A stretch of 64,000 nucleotides of DNA from Atopobium sp. (GTDB lineage Bacteria > Actinomycetota > Coriobacteriia > Coriobacteriales > Atopobiaceae): assembly GCA_015258715.1 (NCBI GenBank), contig JABZHR010000001.1, positions 248,001 through 312,000 on the forward strand, written 5' to 3'. The first letter of the stretch is position 1. Each line of letters starts with the position of its first letter. Positions 8,666-17,771 of this stretch are shown here, piece by piece. A program made the position numbers and the translations under genes. The notes under the pieces were generated by a model. That model did no database searches, was not told the origin of the DNA, and saw only the letters and a list, made by a program, of their open reading frames with translations.

Positions 8666-9952
8666 TTATGCGTTGACCAACTTACTGTATGCAGCATGGA
8701 CGTCTTCAAGCTTGATGAGATTGCCTTCAGCATCGGTGGGAGCAGGAGCTATCTGCATTGATTCGCTCACTGCTGTCAAATTTAAACGGCTTGCATACCA
8801 AGGAGTTGGCGTTCCCTCAATAACTGGCGAGAAGAACGAGTCCATTTCTCCCATGTGCTCAGCGGCGTCTCGTTTAGTTATAAATTCCTGCCATAAATAC
8901 GCTGAATACGTATGTTTTGACCCCTGACATACAAATGACCTTATCGTAGAGAAATAAGAAACACCTGGCAGAATGACTGAAAGATTATCAAAATCGTCTT
9001 TAGTAATTGCCCTATACGCAGCGCTCAGCGGACAAACACAAGCCCTATACTTGCCAAATCCTGTGTCTCTAATAGCTTGATAGGTGCTCTCAGAAAATGC
9101 GTCAACATTTTCAAATAGACTTTGGATAATTTGAGCGCCTTTATCCAGTCCATACTGACCTAAAAAGAGCGATTCAAACTTCTTTCCCGCATACGTAAGT
9201 GTGGGGTCAGGAATAACATACCTTCCACGCAGGCCATCTGTAAGAAGATCGGTCCATTCGCGTGGGCGCTGAATCTTTTTCTCATTGAGTCGCTCTTGAT
9301 TTACAAGTAAAACCAATGGATCTGCAGCGTAGGCATACCAGTGTCCAATGGCGTCAAAAAACTCTGGACGCACGTACTGGTCTGTTGAAGAAACTTCATA
9401 TGGCTGACAATATGCGGAAGCTTCAAAATTTTGCATGAGAGCTTCACTTGCCAGAAAAATAACATCGGGTTTCTCAAAACCCCAATCAGTGTCATATTTA
9501 GTATCAGAAGTTTCAGACTCTGCGCTCTTACCAGAAGCGTATGTTTGCTTAATAAACTCTTGAATTTCTTCCTCTGTTGCCTCACCCACCGTAACAGGCA
9601 GAGAAAACATTCTTGAATATGTTTCTACCAGGGGCTTTACCGCTTCTTTTGAGGTGCAAAGCAGATTGAGAGAGCCTTCTCGTTGTGCAAGTTGAATGAG
9701 CGCTCGAGCGTAGCCCGGAACTTTTGAATTAAGCTGGGGAGGGAGAAGTTCCTGCTGAACATAAGAAATTCCTGGACTCAAAACGTTTGCTACGGTTGCT
9801 ATTACGGGCGCAGCAACCGCTGAGACAGCCAGGATGATAAATGAGGTTCGTGTAACAGAAGTGGCAGTTGGTGGAGTGATCTTCTCGTCAGGGTCTTTTG
9901 GTCCAAAAGTTTTATGCAGCTTCTGGCGCAGACAATCTGGGATAAACTTCAC
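8666..9952 (-). CDS. Extracellular solute-binding protein, iron/thiamine type
   Basis: The 428-residue protein has one N-terminal membrane segment (about residues 34-56, FIILAVSAVAAPVIATVANV) after a 30-residue basic cytoplasmic tail. The following domain resembles type 2 periplasmic binding proteins of the AfuA/FutA class (ALIQLAQREGSLNLLCTSKEAVKPL, then YADPLVLLVN and PREWTDLL). No lipobox cysteine is seen, so it is probably anchored by the helix. The start is GTG at 9952, just after AAGGAGGTAGC. No cognate permease or ATPase is adjacent; mntP lies 44 bp upstream on the same strand. The ligand is unknown. Confidence 0.75.
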   Translation of the reverse strand: MKFIPDCLRQKLHKTFGPKDPDEKITPPTATSVTRTSFIILAVSAVAAPVIATVANVLSPGISYVQQELLPPQLNSKVPGYARALIQLAQREGSLNLLCTSKEAVKPLVETYSRMFSLPVTVGEATEEEIQEFIKQTYASGKSAESETSDTKYDTDWGFEKPDVIFLASEALMQNFEASAYCQPYEVSSTDQYVRPEFFDAIGHWYAYAADPLVLLVNQERLNEKKIQRPREWTDLLTDGLRGRYVIPDPTLTYAGKKFESLFLGQYGLDKGAQIIQSLFENVDAFSESTYQAIRDTGFGKYRACVCPLSAAYRAITKDDFDNLSVILPGVSYFSTIRSFVCQGSKHTYSAYLWQEFITKRDAAEHMGEMDSFFSPVIEGTPTPWYASRLNLTAVSESMQIAPAPTDAEGNLIKLEDVHAAYSKLVNA

Positions 9953-9996
9953 GCTACCTCCTTACCTGCTACTCAGTCCATGTGGTCAAACAAATT

Positions 9997-10611
9997 TTAT
10001 CCAAAAAAGGCTTTTAGTCCAATCAGGATAAGCACCACACCACCGACCATCTCGGCGCGGTCGCCCAAAAGCGAGCCGAGTTTTTTACCCACGAACAATG
10101 CAATAGTGCAGAGGATGGCGGTAATAATACCAAAGAGTGCCGAGGCAACCAAAATGTCTACGCTATGTGCCCTAAAACTTACACCAACAGCAAATGCATC
10201 AATTGCCGTAGCAACAGCTTGAAATACTAGCTTGCCATAAGAGAGTGTTGTAGCACCTTGCTGAGCACCTTGCTGAGCGCCTTGCTGAGCGCCTTGCTGA
10301 GCTTCTTTCTCATCTTCTTCAGAAGCATCTTCTTTGAGCGCCTTATAGCCGCTGTATAGCATGTTTGAACCAATGAAACCAAGAATAACCAACGAGACAA
10401 TACCTGCGTACTTCTCAATCAACTCTGCTGCAATGCCACCAACAAAATAACCGGCAAGAGGCATGCCAAACTGAAAGAGACCAAAGAATAGCGGCATACG
10501 CATAAGACGAGAAAACCTATGGTCATCAAAGGCAAAGGTGTTAGAGATAGTGACAGAGAACGCATCTGTTGCAAGCGCCACACCCAGCATTAAAATTTCA
10601 AGTAGACCCAT
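9997..10611 (-). CDS. mntP: Putative manganese efflux pump MntP
   Basis: This 204-residue membrane protein has about six hydrophobic helices. LATDAFSVTISN in the first helix and ATAIDAFAVGVSF after the central loop are the two aspartate-bearing repeats of MntP. It probably exports Mn2+. The central cytoplasmic loop is extended by an acidic stretch and four AQQG units encoded by a 12-bp tandem repeat. It is followed at 44 bp by the solute-binding gene, so the pair may be co-transcribed. No manganese riboswitch of the yybP type fits in the 105-bp upstream gap. Confidence 0.88.
   Translation of the reverse strand: MGLLEILMLGVALATDAFSVTISNTFAFDDHRFSRLMRMPLFFGLFQFGMPLAGYFVGGIAAELIEKYAGIVSLVILGFIGSNMLYSGYKALKEDASEEDEKEAQQGAQQGAQQGAQQGATTLSYGKLVFQAVATAIDAFAVGVSFRAHSVDILVASALFGIITAILCTIALFVGKKLGSLLGDRAEMVGGVVLILIGLKAFFG
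10258..10305. repeat. 12-bp tandem repeat inside mntP
   Basis: There are four units of TTGCTGAGC(A/G)CC, the last ending in TTC. On the coding strand they are read as repeated Ala-Gln-Gln-Gly. The unit is a multiple of three, so changes in copy number would keep the frame. Confidence 0.9.
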
Positions 10612-10716
10612 GTGTCAGTTCCCAGGTATCATTAAATCTTGTAACACGAAGGAGAAATTTTAACGCCTGTAAGCTGTTTTAGGCTACTCTTATATTGAAA
10701 AACTACGAGGAGTCTT

Positions 10717-11682
10717 ATGCCTGCTTTAATAACCCACTATCTGTTTGGCGCAGAGGTGGTTCATGATTTACCACAAGAGCTTGTTGCAACTGATGCAGAG
10801 GTCAATGCATTCCTGCTTGGAAACCAGGGTCCTGATCCCTTCCTAGCACGTCATCTTACCTGGCCAAACCACTCGCTTGCCTGCAATAGACTACATCGGC
10901 GTATGCATGCGGGTCATATTGTTGACGCGTTTCTTTCTATTCGCGATGGTGTTTCTCGCCTACCGCAAAGCGACATGCCCGCTGGTCGTGCGTTTGCGCT
11001 TGGCCTCTTAGCACACTACGCCCTGGATAGAATTGTCCATCCATTTGTGTATTCCCAGCAAGATGCATTGATAGAGGCGGAGCCATCTCTCAAGAATGCC
11101 TACAGAGAACTCCACCCTATTATCGAGACGGATTTAGACTCATACCTTCTCTGGCACATGCGCCATACCACCGTTGAGACGTTCCCGCCAGCTGAGGTGC
11201 TTGAAGCAGTTGAATCAACCAAGCACGTTGGTGGCGCGCTTTTCTCGCAAGTAGCGCTTCAGGTATTTGACCTTAATGTTGGCGTTGGTGAGTACGAGAA
11301 GGCCCTTCAGGATTACGCTCGCATCTACCACACGGTAGAGCGTACTGATCCTAAGTACACTACCAAGCTTCCTGACGTTTTGTATAAAACCGAGAAGTTC
11401 ATGCGTCCTTCAAACAATTCATACGTTGCCGCAATGGCTCATCGTATTGTTAAGACCGAGGACTTTCCTACAGCAAACCTCAAGCGTCTACCTTGGAAAG
11501 AGCCTTACACAGGAGAGATTAAGACTGAAAGCATTCTTGATCTTATGGATGAAGCTCGTGAGTTCTACAAAGAGCTTGTTCAGGCAACTATTTTGGGTCA
11601 GCGAATTACTCTAGAAGAGCTGGTTGACGGCATCAATTATATGGGCAAGCCTGTTGTAGAAATGGTTGATGACGAGGACTAG
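10717..11682 (+). CDS. Zinc-dependent phospholipase C family protein
   Basis: The 321-residue protein begins MPALITHYLFGAEV and carries LGNQGPDPF, LLAHYALDRIVHPF and HPIIETDLDSYLLW, the His/Asp-rich signature of the zinc-dependent phospholipase C-like family common in Clostridia and Coriobacteriia. There is no signal peptide, so it is probably cytoplasmic, and true lipase activity is unproven. The ATG at 10717 follows GAGGAGTCTT. It is a single gene with a terminator at 11732. Confidence 0.85.
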   Translation: MPALITHYLFGAEVVHDLPQELVATDAEVNAFLLGNQGPDPFLARHLTWPNHSLACNRLHRRMHAGHIVDAFLSIRDGVSRLPQSDMPAGRAFALGLLAHYALDRIVHPFVYSQQDALIEAEPSLKNAYRELHPIIETDLDSYLLWHMRHTTVETFPPAEVLEAVESTKHVGGALFSQVALQVFDLNVGVGEYEKALQDYARIYHTVERTDPKYTTKLPDVLYKTEKFMRPSNNSYVAAMAHRIVKTEDFPTANLKRLPWKEPYTGEIKTESILDLMDEAREFYKELVQATILGQRITLEELVDGINYMGKPVVEMVDDED

Positions 11683-11731
11683 CTTGCAACAAAATACCAA
11701 ACACGTTGCACATTCAAACACGTAAGAGAAA

Positions 11732-11760
11732 AGGCAACTACTTGAGTAGCTGCCTTTTTT
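11732..11760 (+). terminator. Intrinsic terminator after the phospholipase-like gene
   Basis: AGGCA-A-CTACT pairs with AGTAG-C-TGCCT (one internal mismatch), followed by TTTTTT. Confidence 0.8.
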
Positions 11761-11783
11761 ACTAACGCTTATCTACAATCTGA

Positions 11784-11813
11784 CGCATGCTGTAAAAGCG
11801 CATGCTATAAAAA
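11784..11813. repeat. 15-bp imperfect tandem repeat
   Basis: CGCATGCTGTAAAAG is directly followed by CGCATGCTATAAAAA, in the gap between two convergent genes. No function is evident. Confidence 0.6.
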
Positions 11814-11834
11814 CACATACCATAGAGGTCGACT

Positions 11835-12203
11835 CTACAGAAGCGCTTCTTCCCACGCAGGCTCCTTGAATCCAAGCAAGATAGTATTGCCTGCAACCAC
11901 CAAGGGGCGCTTTACCAGCATGCCTGTAGTGGCAAGCAAATTATAGGCATCACTATCGCTCATACCTGCATCAAGCTGCTCTTTGATGTTATTATCGCGA
12001 TACACCATGCCTGAAGTATTGAAGAATTTCCTGATGGAGAGACCGCTCAGTTTGTGCCACTCAGCAAGCTCTTCTGCAGTTGGGTTCTCCTCTTTAATAT
12101 CGCGCAGCGTATAAGAAACACCATGCTCATCAAGCCATTTGAGAGCTCTCTTACAGGTAGTACAGCGAGAATAGCAAAGAACCAAAATGTTTTTATCTGC
12201 CAT
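11835..12203 (-). CDS. ArsC/Spx-like thioredoxin-fold protein
   Basis: The 122-residue protein has the CxxC active site in LCYSRCTTCKRALKWL at the N-terminus and the KRPLVV segment with cis-proline near residue 100, as in the arsenate reductase-like (ArsC/Spx/YffB) family. True arsenate reductases and Spx regulators share this fold. No arsenic genes are nearby, so a generic redox role is as likely. The ATG at 12203 is canonical. It precedes no other gene closely on its strand. Confidence 0.85.
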   Translation of the reverse strand: MADKNILVLCYSRCTTCKRALKWLDEHGVSYTLRDIKEENPTAEELAEWHKLSGLSIRKFFNTSGMVYRDNNIKEQLDAGMSDSDAYNLLATTGMLVKRPLVVAGNTILLGFKEPAWEEALL

Positions 12204-12223
12204 GGCTGTGCCTTTTGGATCAA

Positions 12224-12406
12224 TTATCGATTACATAAACGCAAACTTTTTTGATTTACAAGCAATCCTAAAATCAATATTCCTAAAGAAATGCCATAGA
12301 TCATACCGATAAATAGGTCATTAACGTTTGATACTGCGCTCAGGATGATTGCTAAAATCAAAAACATCATTCCAAGAGAAATGTACTTGCTTTTTAGTAG
12401 GTTCAT
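12224..12406 (-). CDS. Small two-helix membrane protein
   Basis: It has 60 residues. Two hydrophobic segments (about 10-26 and 32-50) are separated by a short polar turn, with basic residues at both ends, which suggests an integral membrane protein. AAGGAGAC lies upstream of the ATG at 12406, which supports translation. I do not recognise the family. It lies between ligA and the ArsC-like gene on the same strand. Confidence 0.6.
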   Translation of the reverse strand: MNLLKSKYISLGMMFLILAIILSAVSNVNDLFIGMIYGISLGILILGLLVNQKSLRLCNR

Positions 12407-12474
12407 CTGTTTGTCTCCTTTTCCTATAGTATCCAGATAGTTTAACTCTTCACCTTATTACTGAACATGCACAT

Positions 12475-14592
12475 TTATGCAGGTGCCTGACCTGTTTCAA
12501 GAATTTGCTGGAGCGCAGCCTCATCAAGTACGGGAACGCCCAAGCTCTCAGCCTTAGTAAGCTTAGATCCCGCGGCTTCTCCTGCTACTACAAAGCTTGT
12601 CTTCTTAGATACAGAGCCGGAAACCTTTGCTCCCATAGCTTTAAGCTGGGCACCAGCCTCATCACGTGTGAAGTGTTCAAGAGTTCCCGTTAAAACAAAC
12701 GTAAGCCCAGCAAGTATCTGAGGAAGCTCGTTTTCTGCCTTCTCTTCTTCAAGCACTACGCCTGCCTGACGAAGACGCTCAATAACGGCAACATTTTCTG
12801 GTATCGAGAAGAACTCGTGTACAGATTCTGCAATCTTGGGGCCAATACCTGGGATTTCAGCGATTTTCTCGACAGGAGCTGTAGCAAGCGCCTGAATGGA
12901 GCCAAATTCTTGGGCAAGCAGCTCTGCGACGTTAGCACCAACGTGCCTCATGCCAATACCAAAGAGCACGCGTCCAAGACCTCGCGTCTTTGATTCCCCA
13001 ACCTTTGCCATAACCTTCTTGGCAATTGTGTGACCCACAGGAATGCTGTCGCCAGAAAGGTGATCTGCAGTATCAGTATCGTAGACACGACCTGTAGGCA
13101 TATTTGCCAGCGTTTCTTCAGTGAGTTTGTCGTAGAAGTCAGCAACGTCAGAGAGGACGCCTTCTTCAACCATGCGGTTAATAAGCTCGTCACCAAGGCC
13201 GTCAATGTCCATGGCCTTACGGCTGCCCCAGTGAATCAGGCGCTCAACTGCCTGAGCGGGGCAATCAATAGAGACGCAGCGGAAAGCCACTTCTCCTTCT
13301 TCCTGAATAACAGGGCTGCCACAACTTGGACAGGTAGTTGGCATCTGGAACTCAACAGCATCTGCAGGTCGAAGACTCAAAACTGGTCCAACGACCTCTG
13401 GAATAACATCTCCTGCCTTGTGGACAATGATGGTGTCACCCTCGCGCACGTTTTTACGACGAATCTCATCAAGATTGTGGAGAGTTGCGCGCGCAATGGT
13501 AGAACCCGCAACAGTAACGGGATCAAACTCAGCAACAGGAGTAAGCACGCCCGTACGACCAACCTGAATACGAATTCCTCGCAAAACGGTCTGCTTTTCC
13601 TCTGGTGGGAACTTAAATGCAATAGCCCAACGAGGAGCGCGAGAAGTAAAACCTAGAGCTTCCTGGCTGGCAAAAGAGTCAACCTTTACCACCACGCCAT
13701 CAATGTCGTAGTTAAGGTCTCCTCGCTGCTCAAGAGCTTGCGCACAAAAATCGTGAACCTCCTGAGCGCTCAAGCAACGACGAGCATGAGGATTAACATT
13801 AAAGCCGCAGCTACGGAGCCAGTTTAAGAACTCCCACTGACTGTGAACATCAAGAGGACCCTCATCGGCTACCGCATAGATAAAGGTCTCAAGGTCTCGA
13901 TGAGCAGTAATCTTTGGGTCCTTTTGGCGTAAAGATCCAGCAGCCGCATTTCTTGGGTTAGCAAAAGGCTGTTTACCAGCAGCATCCGCGTCCTCATTCA
14001 AACGAATAAAGGAATGCTTTGGCATATAGACCTCACCGCGCACCTCAATGCTCTGGTTAAGACCCCTATTTTCAACCTGCTCAAGACCAGCAAGCGCCAG
14101 CTCTCGTGGTACGTCAGAGATAGTCAAAACGTTTGCCGTAACGTTTTCTCCCGTGCTTCCGTCACCTCGTGTAGCAGCACGTACAAACTGTCCGTCACGA
14201 TACGTGAGCGCAACACCTAAGCCGTCAATCTTAAGCTCACAGGTATATGCCACAGGGTTTGTAGGTGATGCACCAAGAGCCTCATCAGTTCTGGAAAGCC
14301 AAGCGTCCAGCTCTTCTAGGTTCATGGCGTCATCCATGGAATACATGCGGGCAGCATGCTGGACAGGCTCAAACTGTTCGGAGACATAGCCGCCTACGCG
14401 CTGCGTATAACTATCCTCAGTAACAAGCTCTGGATATGCTGCCTCAAGCTGCTGAAGTTCAATGAGCAGACGGTCAAATTCAGCGTCGGTAAGCTCTGGA
14501 TTATCAAGGGCATAGTAAGCATATGCCGCATGGTTCAAGATTCTATTAAGCTCCGCTGCACGAGCGGCATCTTTTGGCGAAAGCACTGCCAT
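12475..14592 (-). CDS. ligA: NAD+-dependent DNA ligase
   Basis: This replicative ligase seals nicks using NAD+. Its 705 residues contain the Ia domain (HAAYAYYALDNPELTDAEFDRL), the adenylation motif ELKIDGLG with the active lysine, the OB fold, a four-cysteine zinc finger (CPSCGSP...CVSIDCP), helix-hairpin-helix repeats (IPGIGPKIAESV) and a C-terminal BRCT domain (LAGLTFVLTGTLEHFTRDEA). The ATG at 14592 has TTTGGAG upstream; an ATG five codons earlier is less likely. A terminator of the upstream glycosyltransferase ends just before its ribosome-binding site. Confidence 0.96.
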   Translation of the reverse strand: MAVLSPKDAARAAELNRILNHAAYAYYALDNPELTDAEFDRLLIELQQLEAAYPELVTEDSYTQRVGGYVSEQFEPVQHAARMYSMDDAMNLEELDAWLSRTDEALGASPTNPVAYTCELKIDGLGVALTYRDGQFVRAATRGDGSTGENVTANVLTISDVPRELALAGLEQVENRGLNQSIEVRGEVYMPKHSFIRLNEDADAAGKQPFANPRNAAAGSLRQKDPKITAHRDLETFIYAVADEGPLDVHSQWEFLNWLRSCGFNVNPHARRCLSAQEVHDFCAQALEQRGDLNYDIDGVVVKVDSFASQEALGFTSRAPRWAIAFKFPPEEKQTVLRGIRIQVGRTGVLTPVAEFDPVTVAGSTIARATLHNLDEIRRKNVREGDTIIVHKAGDVIPEVVGPVLSLRPADAVEFQMPTTCPSCGSPVIQEEGEVAFRCVSIDCPAQAVERLIHWGSRKAMDIDGLGDELINRMVEEGVLSDVADFYDKLTEETLANMPTGRVYDTDTADHLSGDSIPVGHTIAKKVMAKVGESKTRGLGRVLFGIGMRHVGANVAELLAQEFGSIQALATAPVEKIAEIPGIGPKIAESVHEFFSIPENVAVIERLRQAGVVLEEEKAENELPQILAGLTFVLTGTLEHFTRDEAGAQLKAMGAKVSGSVSKKTSFVVAGEAAGSKLTKAESLGVPVLDEAALQQILETGQAPA

Positions 14593-14607
14593 TACTACTC
14601 CAAACAT

Positions 14608-14639
14608 AAAAACGTAGGTGCAAGAAAACTTGCACCTAC
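14608..14639 (-). terminator. Intrinsic terminator between the glycosyltransferase and ligA
   Basis: The perfect 11-bp stem GTAGGTGCAAG/CTTGCACCTAC with loop AAAA is followed on the minus strand by TTTTT. It ends about 15 bp before the ligA start, leaving no room for a separate ligA promoter after it. Confidence 0.85.
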
Positions 14640-14646
14640 CAGATAT

Positions 14647-17600
14647 TTATTTGCGTCCTCTTAAGGTTCTACCAAGGGCCTTAAGGGCTTCTCGCCTTGC
14701 GCTACCGTATGGTGCAATAGGGTCAATAATCTTGCGCAGAGGACTTGCATCAGAAAGCGCACGCTCGTGGAACTCTGTGACGTCGGCGTCATTTCTAGCG
14801 CCTGGCACCATGTCCTGAATAATAACCTCGTAGAACGGAGTGTTGCGCGCGTACTTCCAGAAATAGGAAGCCATGTCGCAGCTAGCGTTCTGCCAAGGCT
14901 TAATAGCACCAGCAAAGTGAACAATCTTTGGGGCACGACGTGCTGCCTGATAGTCATCAAAGACGCTATTTGGTGCCATTGGATAGAGTTTCTCGGCACG
15001 TCCAAAAATGTTGTGTGTCACGTTCCAGTCAGCGGGGAGATAAACAACGCGACCCTGGCACTCGCTGTTCAGAATATCTTGATCGTTGTAGATAAAGATT
15101 GGATTGGATGCAATGCGCAACCATTCTGGAACAGTGTGATAGCGGCGCAGTTCAGCGGTATTAAAGACCATAACTCCCGCCTGGAAGTATGCATAAGGAT
15201 TCTTGAGGTTAAGCACGTCAAGGCTGTACTTCATGCGATCTCCGCCGCGGATGTTAAGGTTTGCCAGATAATCAATATCAAGCGTTGCAGCAATAAGATT
15301 GCTGCCCATTCTTACATCATAAAGTTCAGCAACATTACCATTGACCACAAGGTCAGAGTCTAGATAGACAACCTTATCGTAACCAGAAAGAATGTCTTGA
15401 GCCAAGAAACGGAAGTATGTCTCCACACTAATGTGAGCATTATTAGTATCTAGCTTGTAGTCTTTAACCATACGCCACACGTTATAGAACGTAATACGAG
15501 CATTCTTATAGCGCGAGAAGTACTTCTTAACCATCTCCTGCTTTGAGCCGCCGATATTGGTGTTAAGGACAACCACGTCATAGAAGCGGTTAGGGTCGGC
15601 GTTTTCAAGCATTGAACCCATAGCGCAGGTAAGAATTGGAACGTAGTTGTTATCTGCTGCAAAGACAACAGGAACAACGTTCTGGCTTGCAATCTCAGGC
15701 TTCTCTTCAAAGAGAGGAATGAACTTCTGACGAGGCTCTGGATTGGTAAAGTGAATGCACTGAAGCTCTTTTACCTTCCAGTTTTTGCCCTCTGTACGCA
15801 GCATATGCATACGCCAGATATTAAAGAGACGCTCAGTCAGATGACCTGGAGTTCTTAGGGCCTCTTTGCTGTACGTAGACATATCAGTACGAGCAGTCCA
15901 CTCGTCAACAAGTGGGAACACCCATGCAGCATAGCGGTCAAAGAGCTCTTTACGCATGATGTACATGTTACAGAAGCACTGCTGATGGCCGTTGAGAAAA
16001 GCGTTTACATCCTCTGTATACTCTGGGTGACGCTCAACAATAAGCGCAGCCATAGTATCCATATCCTTTGGTTGAAGCAATGGAGCAGCATGGTACTGCT
16101 CAAGAGGTGTGTTAGCGCTTCCAGGGAATTTGCGAATATCCTTTACTCCCGTGGTAATAAGGTCATAGCCTTCAATACACTGAGCAATAGTCTGGTCATC
16201 AAGACCATATTTCTTAATGGCATCTTCATCAATGAAGTCATCCATAACCTCACCAAACGGATTTTCTGGATAAACCGTATCGGTAAAGTTAAAGTAGCGA
16301 CGATAATGGCCAAAGCCAACATAGCGAGCATTTGTGATGTTCTTCCATGCCCAATACTGCGTAGTCATCTCGCAATACATTGGGTTTTTCTCGGTAATGT
16401 TATCGCCCTCATCGTCGTGGAGCATATACGTAAAGCGATTACTCTTCTGACCTGGTCCTACCTGAATAGGCTGAAGGTAGTTGCTTGCGGGAACATCAAC
16501 ATCTTTATGAGAAGTGATAAGAATGCGAATAGGCTGCTGCTCAAACATCTTTACCATGTGCTTTCTTTCTAGATATTCCATGTGCTCATCGGCAATCTGT
16601 TTCATGCGAACTGCCCTATCAAACGACAGTCCCTCATCCTGATGCATGAGAGCAGCATATTTCTTTGCATACGTCCTGTAGCGATAGGCATCACTGTCTT
16701 CTGGAAGCTCGGTTCCAGTAGCAATAGCCTCGTAAGCAATATCCCTTACAAAGCGATAGAGCTCTCGAGCTGCTACTGATGGTCCAAAGAGAATGGCAAA
16801 CGGCTCAAGAGCAGTCTCTTGATCTTCAGGAGCAAGACGGAATCTCCACTCAGCACTCAAGAGCTCCAGCAATCTATGCTTCATGCCCCTAAACGAATTA
16901 AGATGAGCAATAGTATCTGTCTTGCCAATATAAAGTTCTACTTGATCAATGTTGTCTAAGAACTGATAGCAGAACTCTCCGAACTTATCTAAAGAAATAC
17001 GAGAAGCACCAGTTACTCCGATGCCATAGTGGTACAAAAAGCCTCTGCAAGACTCAAAACCATCGGCAGTCTGAGCCTTATCTGCCAGGATAAATACCTC
17101 ATAGGCATCTTCTGCTCTTACCAGACGCTCCGAAGTCATCTCTGCAAAAGCAGAGCGGAAAAGTTCTCCGCGATACAAGCGTTGCGTAGCGCGCCAGTCA
17201 AGCTTCTGCCCATAGCCCTCATCATAAATAATGCGAAGGATATCGTCACCCTGAGTAAAGTCTGATTGTTGGTTAATGTAACTCTCAAAAGACTTTGCAT
17301 CAGCTGGGTCAACACCATTTTCTGGAATAACAGTAATGCCAAGGTGGAGAATATCAACAGGATTTTGGTCAATACGAGCAACTACCTGCTCAAGAAAATC
17401 AGGAGTAACCTCATCATCACCGTCTAGGCAAAAGACCCACTCGCCTTTTGTGTGAGCTGCAGCAGTTTTACGTGCAAGATGAAGTCCCTGGTTAGTTGCA
17501 TGAGTAACAACTTTGAACCTTTTGTCATCCCCTACTGCTGTAACGATTTTCTCTGGAGTGGAATCTGTTGAGGCGTCATCAACAATAATTGCTTCAAAAT

Positions 17601-17691
17601 CACCAAACGTCTGATTCTTTACGCTTTGAATACAACGCCCAATGTACGATTCGATGTTGTATGCAGGAATTACAAAAGAAACCTTAGGCAT
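14647..17691 (-). CDS. Three-module glycosyltransferase (GT2, DUF4422, GT8)
   Basis: This encodes 1014 residues. The N-terminal GT2 domain starts with VSFVIPAYNIESYIGRCI and has VDDAS and CLDGDDE. The middle (about 390-620) matches the DUF4422 type (ITSHKDVDVPASNYLQPIQVG, MTTQYWAWKN, GFGHYRRYF). The C-terminal GT8 domain (about 675-960) has VVFAADNNYVPILTCAMGSML, the metal-binding DSD in VVYLDSDLVV, and HFAGAIKPW. It probably adds several sugars to a surface polysaccharide or glycoprotein from the cytoplasmic side, as no membrane segment is seen. AAGGAG lies before the ATG. It is a monocistronic unit by its terminator. Confidence 0.9.
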   Translation of the reverse strand: MPKVSFVIPAYNIESYIGRCIQSVKNQTFGDFEAIIVDDASTDSTPEKIVTAVGDDKRFKVVTHATNQGLHLARKTAAAHTKGEWVFCLDGDDEVTPDFLEQVVARIDQNPVDILHLGITVIPENGVDPADAKSFESYINQQSDFTQGDDILRIIYDEGYGQKLDWRATQRLYRGELFRSAFAEMTSERLVRAEDAYEVFILADKAQTADGFESCRGFLYHYGIGVTGASRISLDKFGEFCYQFLDNIDQVELYIGKTDTIAHLNSFRGMKHRLLELLSAEWRFRLAPEDQETALEPFAILFGPSVAARELYRFVRDIAYEAIATGTELPEDSDAYRYRTYAKKYAALMHQDEGLSFDRAVRMKQIADEHMEYLERKHMVKMFEQQPIRILITSHKDVDVPASNYLQPIQVGPGQKSNRFTYMLHDDEGDNITEKNPMYCEMTTQYWAWKNITNARYVGFGHYRRYFNFTDTVYPENPFGEVMDDFIDEDAIKKYGLDDQTIAQCIEGYDLITTGVKDIRKFPGSANTPLEQYHAAPLLQPKDMDTMAALIVERHPEYTEDVNAFLNGHQQCFCNMYIMRKELFDRYAAWVFPLVDEWTARTDMSTYSKEALRTPGHLTERLFNIWRMHMLRTEGKNWKVKELQCIHFTNPEPRQKFIPLFEEKPEIASQNVVPVVFAADNNYVPILTCAMGSMLENADPNRFYDVVVLNTNIGGSKQEMVKKYFSRYKNARITFYNVWRMVKDYKLDTNNAHISVETYFRFLAQDILSGYDKVVYLDSDLVVNGNVAELYDVRMGSNLIAATLDIDYLANLNIRGGDRMKYSLDVLNLKNPYAYFQAGVMVFNTAELRRYHTVPEWLRIASNPIFIYNDQDILNSECQGRVVYLPADWNVTHNIFGRAEKLYPMAPNSVFDDYQAARRAPKIVHFAGAIKPWQNASCDMASYFWKYARNTPFYEVIIQDMVPGARNDADVTEFHERALSDASPLRKIIDPIAPYGSARREALKALGRTLRGRK

Positions 17692-17771
17692 ACCAACTCC
17701 TTATAAATAAGCAATCTCAACTATCTTCTATCTTATCTAAAATGTGCCTTCCTGGGGCGCGCAAAAGATGC

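Noticed and set aside
10612..10716. Manganese (yybP-ykoY) riboswitch before mntP
   Set aside because: The 105-bp gap is too short and shared with the divergent gene, and the riboswitch core was not found.
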